A stretch of 64,000 nucleotides of DNA from Sorghum bicolor (lineage: Eukaryota > Streptophyta > Magnoliopsida > Poales > Poaceae). Positions 21,934 to 33,361 of the stretch are shown here, piece after piece. How positions within the stretch are numbered: position 1 is the stretch's first letter; every line of letters starts with the position of its first letter. The notes beneath the pieces are model-generated. The model did not search any database and was not told the DNA's origin. It was given only the letters and a program-made list of their open reading frames with translations. The position numbers and the translations under genes are program-made. Location of the stretch: assembly GCF_000003195.3 (NCBI RefSeq), contig NC_012876.2:45131276-45195275 (forward strand), read 5' to 3'.

Positions 21934-23109
21934 TGTTCATATTTGGGAACGCAATAAGGAATTGATCCGCAGGCGCACGGATATCGGTGAGCACTTCACC
22001 CGGGAAATTATCCAGAGTATCGTATTTATTTTTTTACCACTAGGAGAAAGAGTGCATCTGACTAACCGGTCTATTACTACTAACCCTTTAGGCAACAAAG
22101 AATGTCTCTCGATGTGAGTGATAAATAGAGAAGACTGCAACCGTAGTCTTCTTCTAACCTTGGTAAGGATGATCTACTGTTCTATTAGGGAGGCTAATGG
22201 AATCTAGACACCACAAAGGATGTTCAACCCGCACCTATAAACGCTATCCTTCCTGCTAACGAGATATGGTCTGCAAAGATAACTCGGAATTGTCACGTTC
22301 CTCACTACTACCACGGTCCAGCTAGTCAGGGAATATCTATGAGTACCCTAGCCTAAACACCATGTTTACGCCAGCAATGATTACTCTAAACTCTACGCGA
22401 AGAGATTAAAATAAATTCATAAACCAGAAGAACAATAAAACAAGAACTTACTAGAATTTAGAAGTCAAAATACTGAAGAATCCTAGGAGCAAGCTTCGGG
22501 TTTCCTCCAATCTACACCTCCACTCTATTTCTCTCTATCTAGTAGAAACTAGAAGATCTATTTCTACTTTACATTGGTTGCTAAGCCCAAAGAAATATTA
22601 ATTAGAGAAGAGGTTTTCCTTCGAGGGCACCCCTCAATCTCTATGATAATTTCTTGTCTTCTCCAGGGGCCAGGGGGGTCTCCTTATATAGTCCTCCTCC
22701 TCTATGCGTTTTTGGGTCGGTAGGCGAGGTGGTACTACGTTATTCCTGATCCAATAGGTCGGTGCAACATCGTGTGCGAAGAGAGTCCTGAAAGACTTCC
22801 AGCAGGGGGCGGGCGCCCAGGTCACTAGGGCGGGCGCCCTGGGCCTGGCCCCTTTCGGCCTCTGCTTTCTTCTCGTGGCTTCTGGAGTCTTCTAGATGTT
22901 AGAAAATATCGCGGTGCGTTGATATCTCTATGTAATCCCGACATGTGGGCCTTTCTTCCTTATTTCCTGATAACCCCCTGAAGAAACAGATAAACAACAA
23001 AACTCGTGGAATTCTGTCAGATCAAACCCTAATTCTAGGTGTTGGTTGCATATTGGTCCTTTCTCTTGTTTATTTGATAATTAAAATTGATACTTAAGAA
23101 CCGTCAACA
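21934..23109 (-). repeat. ATH-B 3' LTR (left)
   Basis: 1176 bp, starting TGTTCATATT where the other copies have TGTTGATATT. It has TATATAAGG on the minus strand at 22682-22690. The paired 12-mers lie at 22807-22818 and 22828-22839, 149 bp upstream of the TATA box. Confidence 0.95.
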
Positions 23110-23122
23110 AATACCCCCATAC
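23110..23122 (-). other. ATH-B polypurine tract
   Basis: On the minus strand TATGGGGGTATT directly precedes the LTR start TGTTGACGG. The same sequence follows the ATH-B1 LTR at 3968. Confidence 0.7.
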
Positions 23123-23582
23123 TTAGGCTTTTACTCATCCTCGAGAAAAGGATGGTTAAGAACAATACTTGGGGTAAAACATTCTAAAACATTCTTTATA
23201 TTTGCAGGGTATTAAAATTCCTCTGTGTACTGTAGTTAGGGAAGTATATGATTAAGAGTAAAGATCCTTTCTTCTCAACCCTGTTACTTGGAGTTTTTGT
23301 GTAATTTTTAAAGAAAGCTAGCATACCTTTTTATCCTCATAGTTTCTCTCAGATCACTCGTTATCTTTTGTATATCTCACTAAGGTTGTTTTAATTTGCA
23401 AAAATTCTTAAGCATACTTACTTTGCATTTGTTTCCTGATCAAAACGGGATCCAAGGAGGGGAATGTCATACTCTTAGATCAAAGACTTTGGAAATTAAA
23501 ACTTTATCAACTCTTGCTGTCATATTGCTTATTAGAGGGACCATGGGCTATCATTTTCTCTTTTTTCTCTCTTTTTTTAATG

Positions 23583-23670
23583 GATACCGTGGTATCTCTA
23601 ATTCTACTGCCGGACACTTGTCCATTTTTTCTGCGAGGTTGTCGAGCACTTGCTCCTTTTTATTTCCTCG
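23583..23670 (-). other. Conserved hairpin cluster (ATH-B copy)
   Basis: Plus-strand inverted repeats: GATACC-GT-GGTATC (23583-23596), GGAC-ACTT-GTCC (23612-23623) and GAGC-ACTT-GCTC (23644-23655). The last sits inside CGAGG (23634-23638) and CCTCG (23666-23670). In sense orientation both short hairpins have the loop AAGT. Two base pairs differ from ATH-C and ATH-D in a compensatory way. Confidence 0.7.
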
Positions 23671-24265
23671 AAATATCTTTATTTTTGCATAGCCCATGCC
23701 TCTAATGCAATAATACTTCGAAAGAGTGAATCTTTCTGAATAAATGTCTTGATCTTAGGAGTATGATAAATCTCTCAACAAGGGTCTAACTCATTTTGAA
23801 CAAACTCAATACAGAGTAGGTAGCTTTTATAATCATAATTAATATTCTCAGTTTTTATCAGGCATATAAAACACTGAGGATGGTAGCTAGAATTTTAAAG
23901 ATTTTGAAATAAATTCTCCAAGCAACAATGATATCAAGAATAAGAAACTCATACTCTACCATTACATATTCCATATTGACTTAAGTAATACAGGGTTTAA
24001 AATGATTTTATAATAATTGCAAGTTTCAGGAAATATAACAGAGTGAGATTAATCATGATTAGAAATATTTTAATCTTTTTAATTTGTCATGTCGGAAACA
24101 GTATTCTGCATAATCCAAGATATGTGTATGTGTAAAGTAAAGTGTGCAGAGTGTGTACCTGAATCATGGAGTGGTGTAGTCGGAGTGTGTTTGGCATGTC
24201 GAGGGATCTCCCCCATACTTGTTTTCTGCTTTCTTGCACAAAAATAAAGTAGAGACACACAAGAC

Positions 24266-24306
<41 letters not shown>
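24266..24306. repeat. (AAT)n microsatellite
   Basis: 41 bp of uninterrupted AAT/ATA repeats, about 13 units. Confidence 0.98.
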
Positions 24307-24491
24307 CTTCTTTATTAATCTTGAGGCATTTATTACAAATAAATAGTAGCAAACTGACGATAGTAGTAAACCTAAACGAAATTTAAAGATAAATAACTAA
24401 GATGCATTGCCTCAAGGTCTAATCTAGATAACCTAGCGGCGCTCTAATTCCTTGATCTTCTTGTTGGCACTAGCAAGATCCTGCCTAAGGC

Positions 24492-25061
24492 CTAGTATGA
24501 TGGTGTTGTGGTTGAGAGCTGCCTAGTGAGGGAATTAATCGAGGACTGGAGGTCTATGATAACTCTGTCTAGTCTGCGAACGTCCTCATCAATATCGACT
24601 ATAGTCTTGCGACGCTTGGGAGGTGTCTCAAAAGCATTGAGAGTGTGTTTCGGGGCTGCCTTTGGAGGGATGAAACGGACTTTGACTGCTCTAATCCCTT
24701 CGAAGTAGGGCCTCTCCTCCTCCGTAGTGTAGCGAATACTGCTGATCTCGCCACTCCGGTTGGTCTTGACTCCAACGACCCTCTCATTGGGTCTAGGTGG
24801 AAGGATCCTTGTGCCGGTTGGCACCTTGATGGTGGTCTTCGTCTTGGATGATGATCCCTTGAGGAGTAGGGGTTGTGGCGGTGCGGTGAGAACTGGTTGA
24901 GCATGATAGGATTGGGCGGAGCTGCGTTGGCGTAATGGCATGGCTTCTAGCTATCGCTCTGTGTTGGCCGGGACGAGAGCACGGGCATCGGGGTCTTCCA
25001 CAGGCTCCATGTTGAGGTTGAAGGGGACGACTTCCCAATCATCGTGGAACTTCTCGGCCAT
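24492..25061 (-). pseudogene. ATH-B third ORF (accessory, unknown)
   Basis: 190 codons on the minus strand from ATG at 25061, after integrase and before the 3' LTR, where Athila elements often carry an extra or env-like gene. One in-frame TAG at 24951-24953 interrupts it. The product is hydrophilic with no membrane segment or signal peptide, so I see no support for an envelope role. The middle is basic and Pro-rich (PPKAAPKHTL, PPKRRK). The C-terminus has heptad-like hydrophobic spacing (VRRLDRVIIDLQSSINSLTR) that suggests a short coiled coil. A TATA box and paired GC 12-mers lie upstream (25150-25332), so it may have had its own promoter. Function unknown. Confidence 0.55.
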
Positions 25062-25420
25062 TGGAGCAGTAAGGAACTAATCAAGCTCTAATTGAAGAAG
25101 AAAAGAAGGCTTGATGGTTTGGTGTTTGAAAACTGATGTCAGGGGTCTGTTTATATAGGGGTCAAAAAGTGCCTCTATGGGTTGTTCGGGTTGCTCCCGT
25201 CGATGTGCTTGCGAAGCTTTCCATCTGAGGGATTATTCGGATTACCATAAGTGCATTTTCCATAACAGAGAATATTGGGACCGAGGGGGAACAGGAGCTG
25301 GGCGCCCGCCCACCTGATCTGGGCGCCCGCCCTCTCTCTGGCCCCTTTGTGGGCCCACTTTCTCGAGCGCGTTTCTAGATGCAAAACTATTTAGAAAAAT
25401 ACATATATGACCCAAAAACG
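25062..25420 (-). promoter_or_regulatory. Putative internal promoter upstream of ATH-B third ORF
   Basis: On the minus strand TATATAAA (25150-25157) lies about 90 bp before the ORF start. The GC 12-mer GGGCGCCCGCCC occurs at 25300-25311 and 25321-25332, again 21 bp apart, about 175 bp upstream of the TATA box. The LTR promoters of this element use the same pair, but there it faces the other way relative to transcription. The promoter role is inferred. Confidence 0.5.
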
Positions 25421-26791
25421 TTAGAATAAAAAGGTCGGGCTTCTAATTCTCCATGGAAGGAAAAAATGGACTACATCTATTTCTTCTAATTCTTTATTGG
25501 GCTCTAAAAATAATTTAAGACGTTGACCATTTACCTTGAATAACGTACCTTCGTCATTTTGAAGTGTGATAGCTCCGTGGGATGATGAATTAATTACCTT
25601 GAATGGTCCTTCCCATTTGCTCTGGGGTTTTCCATGCCCAAAAAGCTTCACCCTAGAATTAAAAAGTAATACCTTATCTCCGGGTGTGAACTCCTTCCTC
25701 TTGATTCTCTTGTCATGCCACCTTTTGACTCTTTCTTTGTAGATCTTCGAATTGTGATATGCTTTCTCTCGCCATTCCCCCAATTCTGATAGTTGCATTC
25801 TTCTATAATCTCCAGCAACATCTAGGTCCATATTCCATCTCTTTATGGCCCAGTGTGCTTTGAACTCTAGTTCAACAGGTAGATGGCAAGTCTTCCCGTA
25901 CACCAATTGCTATGGAGACATTCCAATTGGGGTCTTGTATGCTGTCCGGTTTGCCCAGAGTGCATCGGGTAACTTGTCTTTCCACGCTGTTCCCATTTCA
26001 TTTACTGTCTTCTGAAGAATATTCTTGATTTATTTGTTGGAAGTTTCTGCTTGGCCACTTGTCTGCGGATGATAGGGGGTAGCGACGTTGTGACGGATTC
26101 CATGTTTTGATAGATATTGCTTGAAGCGTTTGTCGATGAAGTGTGCTCCTCCATCACTTATCACTACTCTGGGGACTCCAAATCTTGGAAATATAATTTC
26201 TTCAAACATCCTCTTTGAACTGACGTTGTCGGCATGCTTGCAAGGTAATGCCTCTACCCAATTGGAGACATAGTCAACTGCCACCAAGATGTACTCGCAC
26301 TTCTTTGATGGAGGAAATGGACCCATGTAGTCAATTCCCCAGACATCAAAGAGCTCAATCTGAAGGTTGTTGGTGAGTGGCATTGCATCCCTTGTATTTA
26401 TGTTTACGTGCCTTTGACATGGCCCACATCTTCTGATATATTGCTTCGTGTCTTCATACATTGTAGGCTAGTAGAATCCACACTGCCCGATCTTTGAATG
26501 TGTACGGAATGCTCCATAGTGACCTCCATATGGTGAGGAATGGCATCTGTCGATGATCTTCCATCCTTCCTCAGTGGTCACACACCTCCTGAGTAAGCCA
26601 TCAGAGCATTCTCGAAAGAGGTATGGCTCATCCCATATATGTGAACGACTTTCTTGAATAAGCTTCTTCTTGTTTGCTCCTGGTGATACATACCCTGAAA
26701 CCAAAAAATTAACAATATCTGCATACCAGGGGTCAGACCTGTTAATCCCGTAGAGCATGTCGTCCCGGAGTGAATCATTGATGGGAGTTTC
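25421..26791 (-). pseudogene. ATH-B integrase
   Basis: Continues the gag-pol frame on the minus strand after the TAG at 26792. It has a zinc-finger region (HSSPYGGHYGAFRTH, then CGPCQRH), the DDE core with Asp in WGIDYMGPF, Asp in VISDGGAHF and Glu in SGQAETSNK, and the C-terminal GDKVLLFNSRVKLF and KWEGPFKV. All three catalytic residues are present. In-frame stops at 26468-26470 (TAG), 26030-26032 (TAA) and 25910-25912 (TAG) break it, with no frameshift. It would insert element cDNA into chromatin if intact. Confidence 0.92.
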
Positions 26792-29700
26792 CTATGGACT
26801 CTTAAAGTACATCCCAGACAAGTGATCAGCAACAAAATTTTCTACTCCCTTTTTATTTTTTATTTCTAAGTCAAATTCTTGGAGTAATAAGATCCATCTA
26901 ATCAGGTGAGGTTTAGCATCTTTTTTAGTGAGCAAATATTTTAGTGCAACATGATCAGTGTAAACAATTATTTTAGCTCCAACTAAATAAGATCTAAATT
27001 TATCAATGGCAAAGACAACAGCCAGAAGCTCTTTTTCAGTGGTTCCATAATTAAGTTGAGCTCCTGTCAAAGTTTTACTGGCATAAGTAATTGCATGATG
27101 CTTCTTATTTTTAGTTTGTTCCAAAACTGCCCCTACAGCATAATCACTAGCATCACACATAATTTCAAAAGGCAACGACCAATCAGGGGGTTGAATGATT
27201 GGTGCAGAGATGAGTGCTTTCTTTAATAAATTGAAAGATGTTAGACATGCATCATCAAATTCGAAAGGAGCATCCTTGGCTAGCAAAAGAGTAAGTGGTC
27301 TAGCAATGAATGAAAAATCTTTTATGAATCTATGATAAAAACCAGCATGGCCAAGAAAGCTTCGAATTACTTTTATATTCACAGTTGGAGGTAGTTGTTC
27401 AATTACTTCAATTTTAGCTTTGTCTACCTCAATACCTCTTTCAGACACTAAGTGTCCCAGCACTATTCCTTCTCTAACCATAAAATGACATTTTTCCCAA
27501 TTAAGGACTAAGTGCTTTTCTTCACATCTTTGCAAAACCTTGTCTAAGTTTTCAAGACAACTATCAAAAGTTTTTCCATAAACAGAGAAATTATCCATGA
27601 AAACTTCCATAATCTCTTCAATCATATCAGAAAATATAGACATCATGCATCTTTGAAAAGAAGCTGGTGCATTACATAACCCGAAAGACATTCTACGGTA
27701 AGCATAAGTTCCATATGGGCATGTAAAAGTGGTTTTGCTTTGATCATCAGGATGGATCGGGATTTGGTGATACCCTGAATATCCATCTAAAAAACAAAAG
27801 AACGAATGGTTCGCTAACCGCTCTAGCATCTCATCTATGAAAGGTAAAGGAAAGTGATCCTTTCTCGTGGCTTTGTTTAGTTTTCTATAGTCTATGCACA
27901 TCCGCCATCCTATGACGGTGCGTTGCGGAATTAGCTCGTTCTTTTCATTCATAATAACAGTCATGCCTCCCTTTTTAGGCACAACTTGAACTGGGCTTAC
28001 CCACTCACTGTGTGGCACATGATATATAATCCCTGCATGCAACAACTTTATAACTTCCTTTTTAACTAACTCTCTCATAGTGTTATTAAGTCTACGTTGG
28101 GGTTCTCGAGAGGGTGAAACAGAAGGATCTGTTGGAATACGATGGGTACAAATCATAGGACTGATTCCTATAAGATCTTGGAGTGAGTAGCCGAAAACTG
28201 AGTGATGTTTCTCAAGAATAGTCATTAATCGCAGAGTTTGCTCCTGAGTGAGTTTATTGCTAATGATCACAGGAAACTCTGGATTATTGTTTAGGAAAGC
28301 ATAGGTAAGACCGGGTGGTAAAGTTTTTAGCTCTATGGGGGGTCTAGGTGTTTCTGCAATCTCATATAAGGGTTCAAGTTTAGAAGGTTCGGCTTCTTCT
28401 TCTGTGAAGAAAGGAGTTTCGTCTTCTAAGTCTGGTTCATCTAAAAGCTCTAGAGATGCAGCCTTTACCTCCTCCATAGGATCAGGCAAAAGATATGATT
28501 CGGCCTTATTGTTTAAGGAGTGTGAAATTGTTATTGGGAATTTAAAGGTTTTTCCAAAAGAAATGTGTAGCTTTCCAGTATGACCTTCATAAAGGAGTCT
28601 TCTAAAAGATTGTCCTATCAACAGGTCGAAGTCCCATGTATCAAAGATATAGAAGTTTAAATGAACCATGGAGCCTTCTACCGTAAGAGGCAGGACATTA
28701 ATAATTCCAAGACTGGGGACTAATCGTCCGAAAGATTCCTTTATGACCTTTGTTGTGGGGGTTAAGACAAGATTTTTAAATAGTTTAAGTGCAAAAGATT
28801 CAGACATGATGTTGATCCCCACAACAGGATTATAAAGAGCATTAAATCGATCAGAATTATAATCACAACTTATAGTTATAGAGGGTGTGTCCAAACGGAT
28901 CACATCAGAGGAAAGCTCTGATTCCACCAACCATTCGCTACTCATGACTGAGATAAGCTCTCTCAATTGATATTCACTTCGAAAATAAATGCTAAACTGG
29001 TCGTTTTGGGGTTTGTCAATAGAATGGTAGTTTGAAATATTTCCAAAATCGGCAAAAAGATCAGATTCTATATCCAGCATGAAGTCCGGTGGTGGAATTT
29101 CTTCCTCTTGTGGCTCAGAACTTGGGATAGCTAAAGTAGATGAAGGATTTGGCAGAGTGTCTACTTCAGCTTCGTAGGTTTCATCATGAAGGGTATTATC
29201 CATCTCAGCTTCTAGGATTCTATCTAGGATCACTCTAGCTTCATCACTAGGGATGCGAAAGAAAGAACCTCTAGACATTGTGTGTAGCATTTGTTTGTGA
29301 TTTTTCTGAAGACCTCGAAAAAAGTGAAATAAAAGAACAGGGTCTTCAAGATTAAGGTTTGGACCAGATTCTAAAAGATCAGAAAAACGTTTCCAGGATT
29401 TTCCCAAAGTTTCATTATCTTTTTGTTTAAAAGATAGGACTTTGAGTCTAAGGTTGGCTATACGGTCGAGGGAATAGAAATCTAGACAAAAGTTGGCTCG
29501 TAAAACTCCCCATTCACCTTGTTGTTGACTTACCTTCTGACTGTACCATTGTCTAGCTTCTCCCCTTAAGGAAAAAGGAAAAAGCTTCCAACGTAAAGTT
29601 TTATCAGAAATGTCTTCAATGCGAAGACAATCACATGTTTGCTCAAAATCTCTAATATGAAGGTAAGGGTTTTCGTCTTCCTTTCCCGAAAAAGATAGGT

Positions 29701-29836
29701 TTTGAATCATGGCAATCAACCTAGAACTTAACTTATACTGGGATGTTTGGATAGGCTGTGATGATTCCCATGGTAAAAGGTCAGTTACTGAAGGGATTGC
29801 AGATTCATGGATCGATTTAGAATTTTGGTTTTCCAT
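26792..29836 (-). pseudogene. ATH-B gag-protease-RT-RNase H polyprotein
   Basis: 1014 codons in one frame. I chose ATG 29836 (MENQNSK) because the open frame upstream runs through the primer site and LTR. Gag covers roughly residues 1-230 ([32 protein letters not shown]). A protease-like region follows near 325-460, with NPVVG where D-S/T-G is expected and DLLIGQSF downstream. RT has [20 protein letters not shown] and [12 protein letters not shown], but the catalytic site is FMDN (Asn at residue 749, codon 27590-27592) in place of FMDD. RNase H is near 880-1010. TAG 26792-26794 cuts off integrase. The RT text marks the Athila lineage. RT is probably dead. Confidence 0.92.
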
Positions 29837-29948
29837 AAGGTAAGAATAAATAAAATAAATAAAGAATATAAAAGATAAGAAAAGATAAAAGTATAGATAC
29901 AAGCTAGTAGTAAGACTCAAGGTTATCTCAGCAAACCGTCTTTCTCCC

Positions 29949-29966
29949 CGGCAACGGCGCCAGAAA
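29949..29966 (-). other. ATH-B primer-binding site (tRNA-Asp type)
   Basis: On the minus strand TGGCGCCGTTGCCGGGGA lies just inside the 5' LTR. This is the usual Athila/Tat site complementary to tRNA-Asp. Confidence 0.9.
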
Positions 29967-29970
29967 TGCT

Positions 29971-31204
29971 TGTTGATATTTGGGAACGCAATAAGGAATT
30001 GATCCGCAAGCGCACGGATATCGGTGAGCACTTCACCCGGGAAATTATCCAGAGTATTATATTTATTTTTTTACCACTAGAAGAAAGAGTGCATCTGACT
30101 AACCGGTCTATTACTACTAACCCTTTAGGCAACAAAGAATGTCTCTCGATGTGAGTGATAAATAGAGAAGACTGCAACCGTAGTCTTCTTCTAACCTTGG
30201 TAAGGATGATCTACTGTTCTATTGGGGAGGCTAACAGAATCTAGACACCACAAAGGATGTTCCACCCGCACCTATAAACCCTATCCTTCCTGCTAACGAG
30301 ATATGATCTGCAAAGGTAACTCAGAATTGTCACGTTCCTCACTACTACCACGGTCCAGCTAGTCAGGGAATATCTATGAGTACCCCAGCCTAAACACCAC
30401 GTTTACACCAGCAATGATTACTCTAAAACTCTACGCGAAGAGATTAAAGTAAACTCATAAACCATAAGAACAATAAAACAAGAACTTACTAGAATTTAGA
30501 AGTCGAAATACTGAAGAATCCTAGGAGCAAGCTTCGGGTTAGGAGAACTTGATCCCGCAGGTACAAGCTTGGAGTAGACACCGACAGGCCGGGCTTCCTC
30601 CAATCTACACCTCCACTCTATTTCTCTCAATCTAGTAGAAACTAGAAGATCTATTTCTACTTTACATTGGTTGCTAAGCCTAAAAATAAATATTAATTAG
30701 AGAAGAGGTTTTCCTTCGAGGGCACCCCTCAATCTCTATGATAATTTCTTGTCTTCTCCAGGGGCCAGGGGGGTCTCCTTATATAGTCCTCCTCCTCTAT
30801 GCGTTTTTAGGTCGGCAGGCGAGGTGGTACTACATTATTCCTGATCCAATAGGTCGGTGGAACATCGTGTGCGAAGAGAGTCCCGAAAGACTTCCAGCAG
30901 GGGGCGGGCGCCCAGGTCACCAGGGCGAGCGCCCTGGGCCTGGCCCCTTTCGGCCTCTGCTTTCTTCCCGTGGCTTCTGGAGTCTTCTAGATGGTAGAAA
31001 ATCGCGTAGTGCGTTGATATCTCTATGTAATCCCGACATGTGGGCCTTTCTTCCTTATTTCCTGATAACCCCCTGTAGAAACAGATAAACAACAAAACTC
31101 GTGGAATTCTGTCAGATCAAACCCTAATTCTAGGTGTTGGTTGCATATTGGTCCTTTCTCTTGTTTATTTGATAATTAAAATTGATACTTAAGAACCGTC
31201 AACA
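29971..31204 (-). repeat. ATH-B 5' LTR (right)
   Basis: 1234 bp. Minus-strand TATATAAGG at 30777-30785. The paired 12-mers are at 30902-30913 and 30923-30934 (the second has one mismatch), beginning 149 bp upstream of the TATA box. Confidence 0.95.
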
Positions 31205-32798
31205 TCGGGGACCTTGTATTTGGGGTCGATCATGCCACGGTATGTGAGGGCCGATCTGTAGAACAAATGCTCTTTCCACTCTTCCCACCACTATTTGTAT
31301 GCGTGAGTGATGAAGAGAACTGGGATCCAAGCTGATAGGTCGACGTCTGTATCGGCGTTTGGCAGAAGTTGAGCTATTCTGATCCATTCAAGATTGTTGG
31401 TGATGGTTTCCCTCGGCTTTACCACATCGGCGTAGCAAAGTGCAATCGGCAGTTGGTCGAAAGCCAATTTGCTAGCTAGTGCCGATGGGTTGTAGAACTC
31501 ATAGGTTAGATTGGAAGCTTTCCCACTACCGAAGAAGTTCACTTGTATGGCACTTGGGGTGATAATTGCCATCATCACATCACGGTCCTTGTTGAGAGTA
31601 TCACTGAAGGGATGGAAAGTCAGGAAATCTGGTATCTGGATCTTCGTAAGGCATCCATGCCCGCTCTTCTCTGGTGAAACCTTCATATAGAGACTGAAAG
31701 AATCGGCTGACCTGGTCTTCATTACCACCAGCGCCAGGTAAGACTATGGCCGATTCGCCAAAGTTCAAGGGGGAGCGAGTTGCCGATTCTTCTTCATCCA
31801 ATTCATAATCCTCGGCTATATCCCTGGGGAAGCGCTGTGCAAAGAGGTCGAATTCAAGGCGCTTGTGCATGTGGAGACTGAGCCACATGTTGATAAACCA
31901 CCAAGGACCCCCTAAGTTGCCGATAGATTGGCCTAGGAAAAGTTTCTTGGCTACCTGGTGAAGGAGGTGATAAGCGGAGCCGAGCAAGTATCGGCCAAGA
32001 GGGAATCGGCCACCATTAGCGAATCTTTCTGCTGCCGATAGGTAAACAGAGGTTGGTCCTGCTGATCGGCCACAGAATACAAACTTGTCCAGCCACATGT
32101 TCAGAAAAGTGGTCTGTTCCTTTGCACTGACATGTCCTGTTTTTCAGTACTTCTGAATGTACCCAGACCAACCGCCGATAGCGCGAGTTTCTACCTTAGA
32201 ACTGGGTTTGGTGTCAAATAAATGGCTGTTATCGGCAGTGGATATGTCTAAGCCGGTGAGCACGAGTACATCGGCAAGTGCAGGAGAGGCAGGGCCATGT
32301 CCAAATACAAAAGCATTGAGTGTGTCTGACCAAAAGTACGAAGCAGCGATTAGCAGTGACTCATTCCTCTCCATATCGGCAAGGGACAATCTAATGCACT
32401 GGTCAAACTTCCATTCGCCCCATTGAACCTCATTTGAATGGTTGACTCTTAGGAACCAATCCTTCCATCTCTTGGTAGGACTGGGCTAGCAACGGAAGGC
32501 ATCTTTCCATAGATCTAGTGAGAGGTTTTCGGCCCTAAAGGGGATTCTGTTTGTCTCTGCGTTTATCAGATCGGTGGGATCTGGGTTTCCTAGCGGGCCA
32601 AGACATTGGAGGTGAGGTTGATCGGTAGGAATTACGATCTTATCGGCCAAATCCTAGAAATTTTTGAGGATAAAAGGAAGAACAAAAAGAAAAAGGAGTA
32701 CTCAGTAAAAGGAATCACAGATGAACAGGAGTACAGCGAAAGTATGAAAAGAAAAAGGATGATGAACTGACCTCGGGGACGATGAAGTTGATGGCCAT
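31205..32798 (-). pseudogene. TAT-2 antisense gene: plant mobile domain (PMD) protein, 5' exons
   Basis: A spliced gene antisense to its host element. A TATA-like TATAAATA lies near 32950. Exon 1 (32772-32798) encodes nine residues from ATG 32798 and ends GAG|GTCAG. Exon 2 starts at 32653 after TTTCTAG and runs to 31205, continuing beyond ATH-B to the donor at 21922. It encodes a PMD-like domain: PLGRYLLGSAYHLLHQV, LGGPWWFINMWLSLH and FPRDIAEDYELDE. TAG 32486-32488 and TGA 32144-32146 both sit where Trp is plausible. A frame change lies near 31600-31700. PMD genes occur in plant genomes and in plant transposons; a role in the element is unproven. Family assignment is from recalled sequence character, without a search. 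Confidence 0.7.
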
Positions 32799-33346
32799 TC
32801 CTTCTTGAGCGAAAGAGAGATCGAAGGCTTTAAGGGTTGTTGGAGCAGATCCTTGTTGAAGTTCTCGTAGTCCTCGAGTATTGCCGTTGCCAAGGAAGTG
32901 GATTTGGGGCTACAGAATGACAAGATGGAGAAGGAGTACCAGAGAAGGAAATATTTATAGGGCAAAATGGGTAGGGGCAAATCTAACTTATCTCTTTGCC
33001 GCATCCGTGAAATCCAAGGGTATTCAGGTGGATATGGTAACAGTTCGTACGGTAATCAAGGGATTGCGCAGGTGATTTGATAGCAAGCAGTCATTATTTT
33101 GAAGATATTTCATTGTACAAGATCTCTTGGTCGGTCCATCGGCAGTTCCTTCTAACGGTACTATTGCCGATGGGCGCATAAAGAGGAAAGATTCGGTTTG
33201 GGAGGTTGAGGAATTCGAGGGATCTGCAGGAGAATCGGGTCAGGGTTGTTTGGATTTAACGGCCGATTACCAAATTGGGAGAATTAATTGCGGAAAGGCA
33301 TCATTACTGCAGATAATTTAGGAGCATTAATGATTTTATACTCTGA

Positions 33347-33361
33347 AATTGGGGGGGCACG
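33347..33361 (+). other. TAT-2 polypurine tract
   Basis: AATTGGGGGGGCACG directly before the LTR start TGTTGACACC. It fixes the element on the plus strand and the LTR as its 3' LTR. Confidence 0.85.

Larger units (their letters stand above)
23110..24491. other. ATH-B non-coding 3' region
   Basis: Between the third ORF and the 3' LTR no credible gene is seen. It holds the hairpin cluster (23583-23670) and an (AAT)n microsatellite (24266-24306). Parts match ATH-C and ATH-D in the opposite orientation. Confidence 0.75.
21934..31204 (-). mobile_element. ATH-B, complete Athila-lineage retrotransposon
   Basis: 9.3 kb with LTRs at 21934-23109 and 29971-31204, a tRNA-Asp-type primer site, and gag, protease-like, RT, RNase H and integrase regions plus a third ORF, all minus strand. 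RT and primer site mark it as Athila. The left LTR is 58 bp shorter because of one deletion near 22498. The polyprotein keeps one frame from 29836 to 25421, broken only by nonsense codons. It is inserted in the TAT-2 PMD gene. Confidence 0.95.

Noticed and set aside
24492..25061. ATH-B third ORF as an envelope protein
   Set aside because: No signal peptide, membrane segment or cleavage site is visible; the product is hydrophilic and short.
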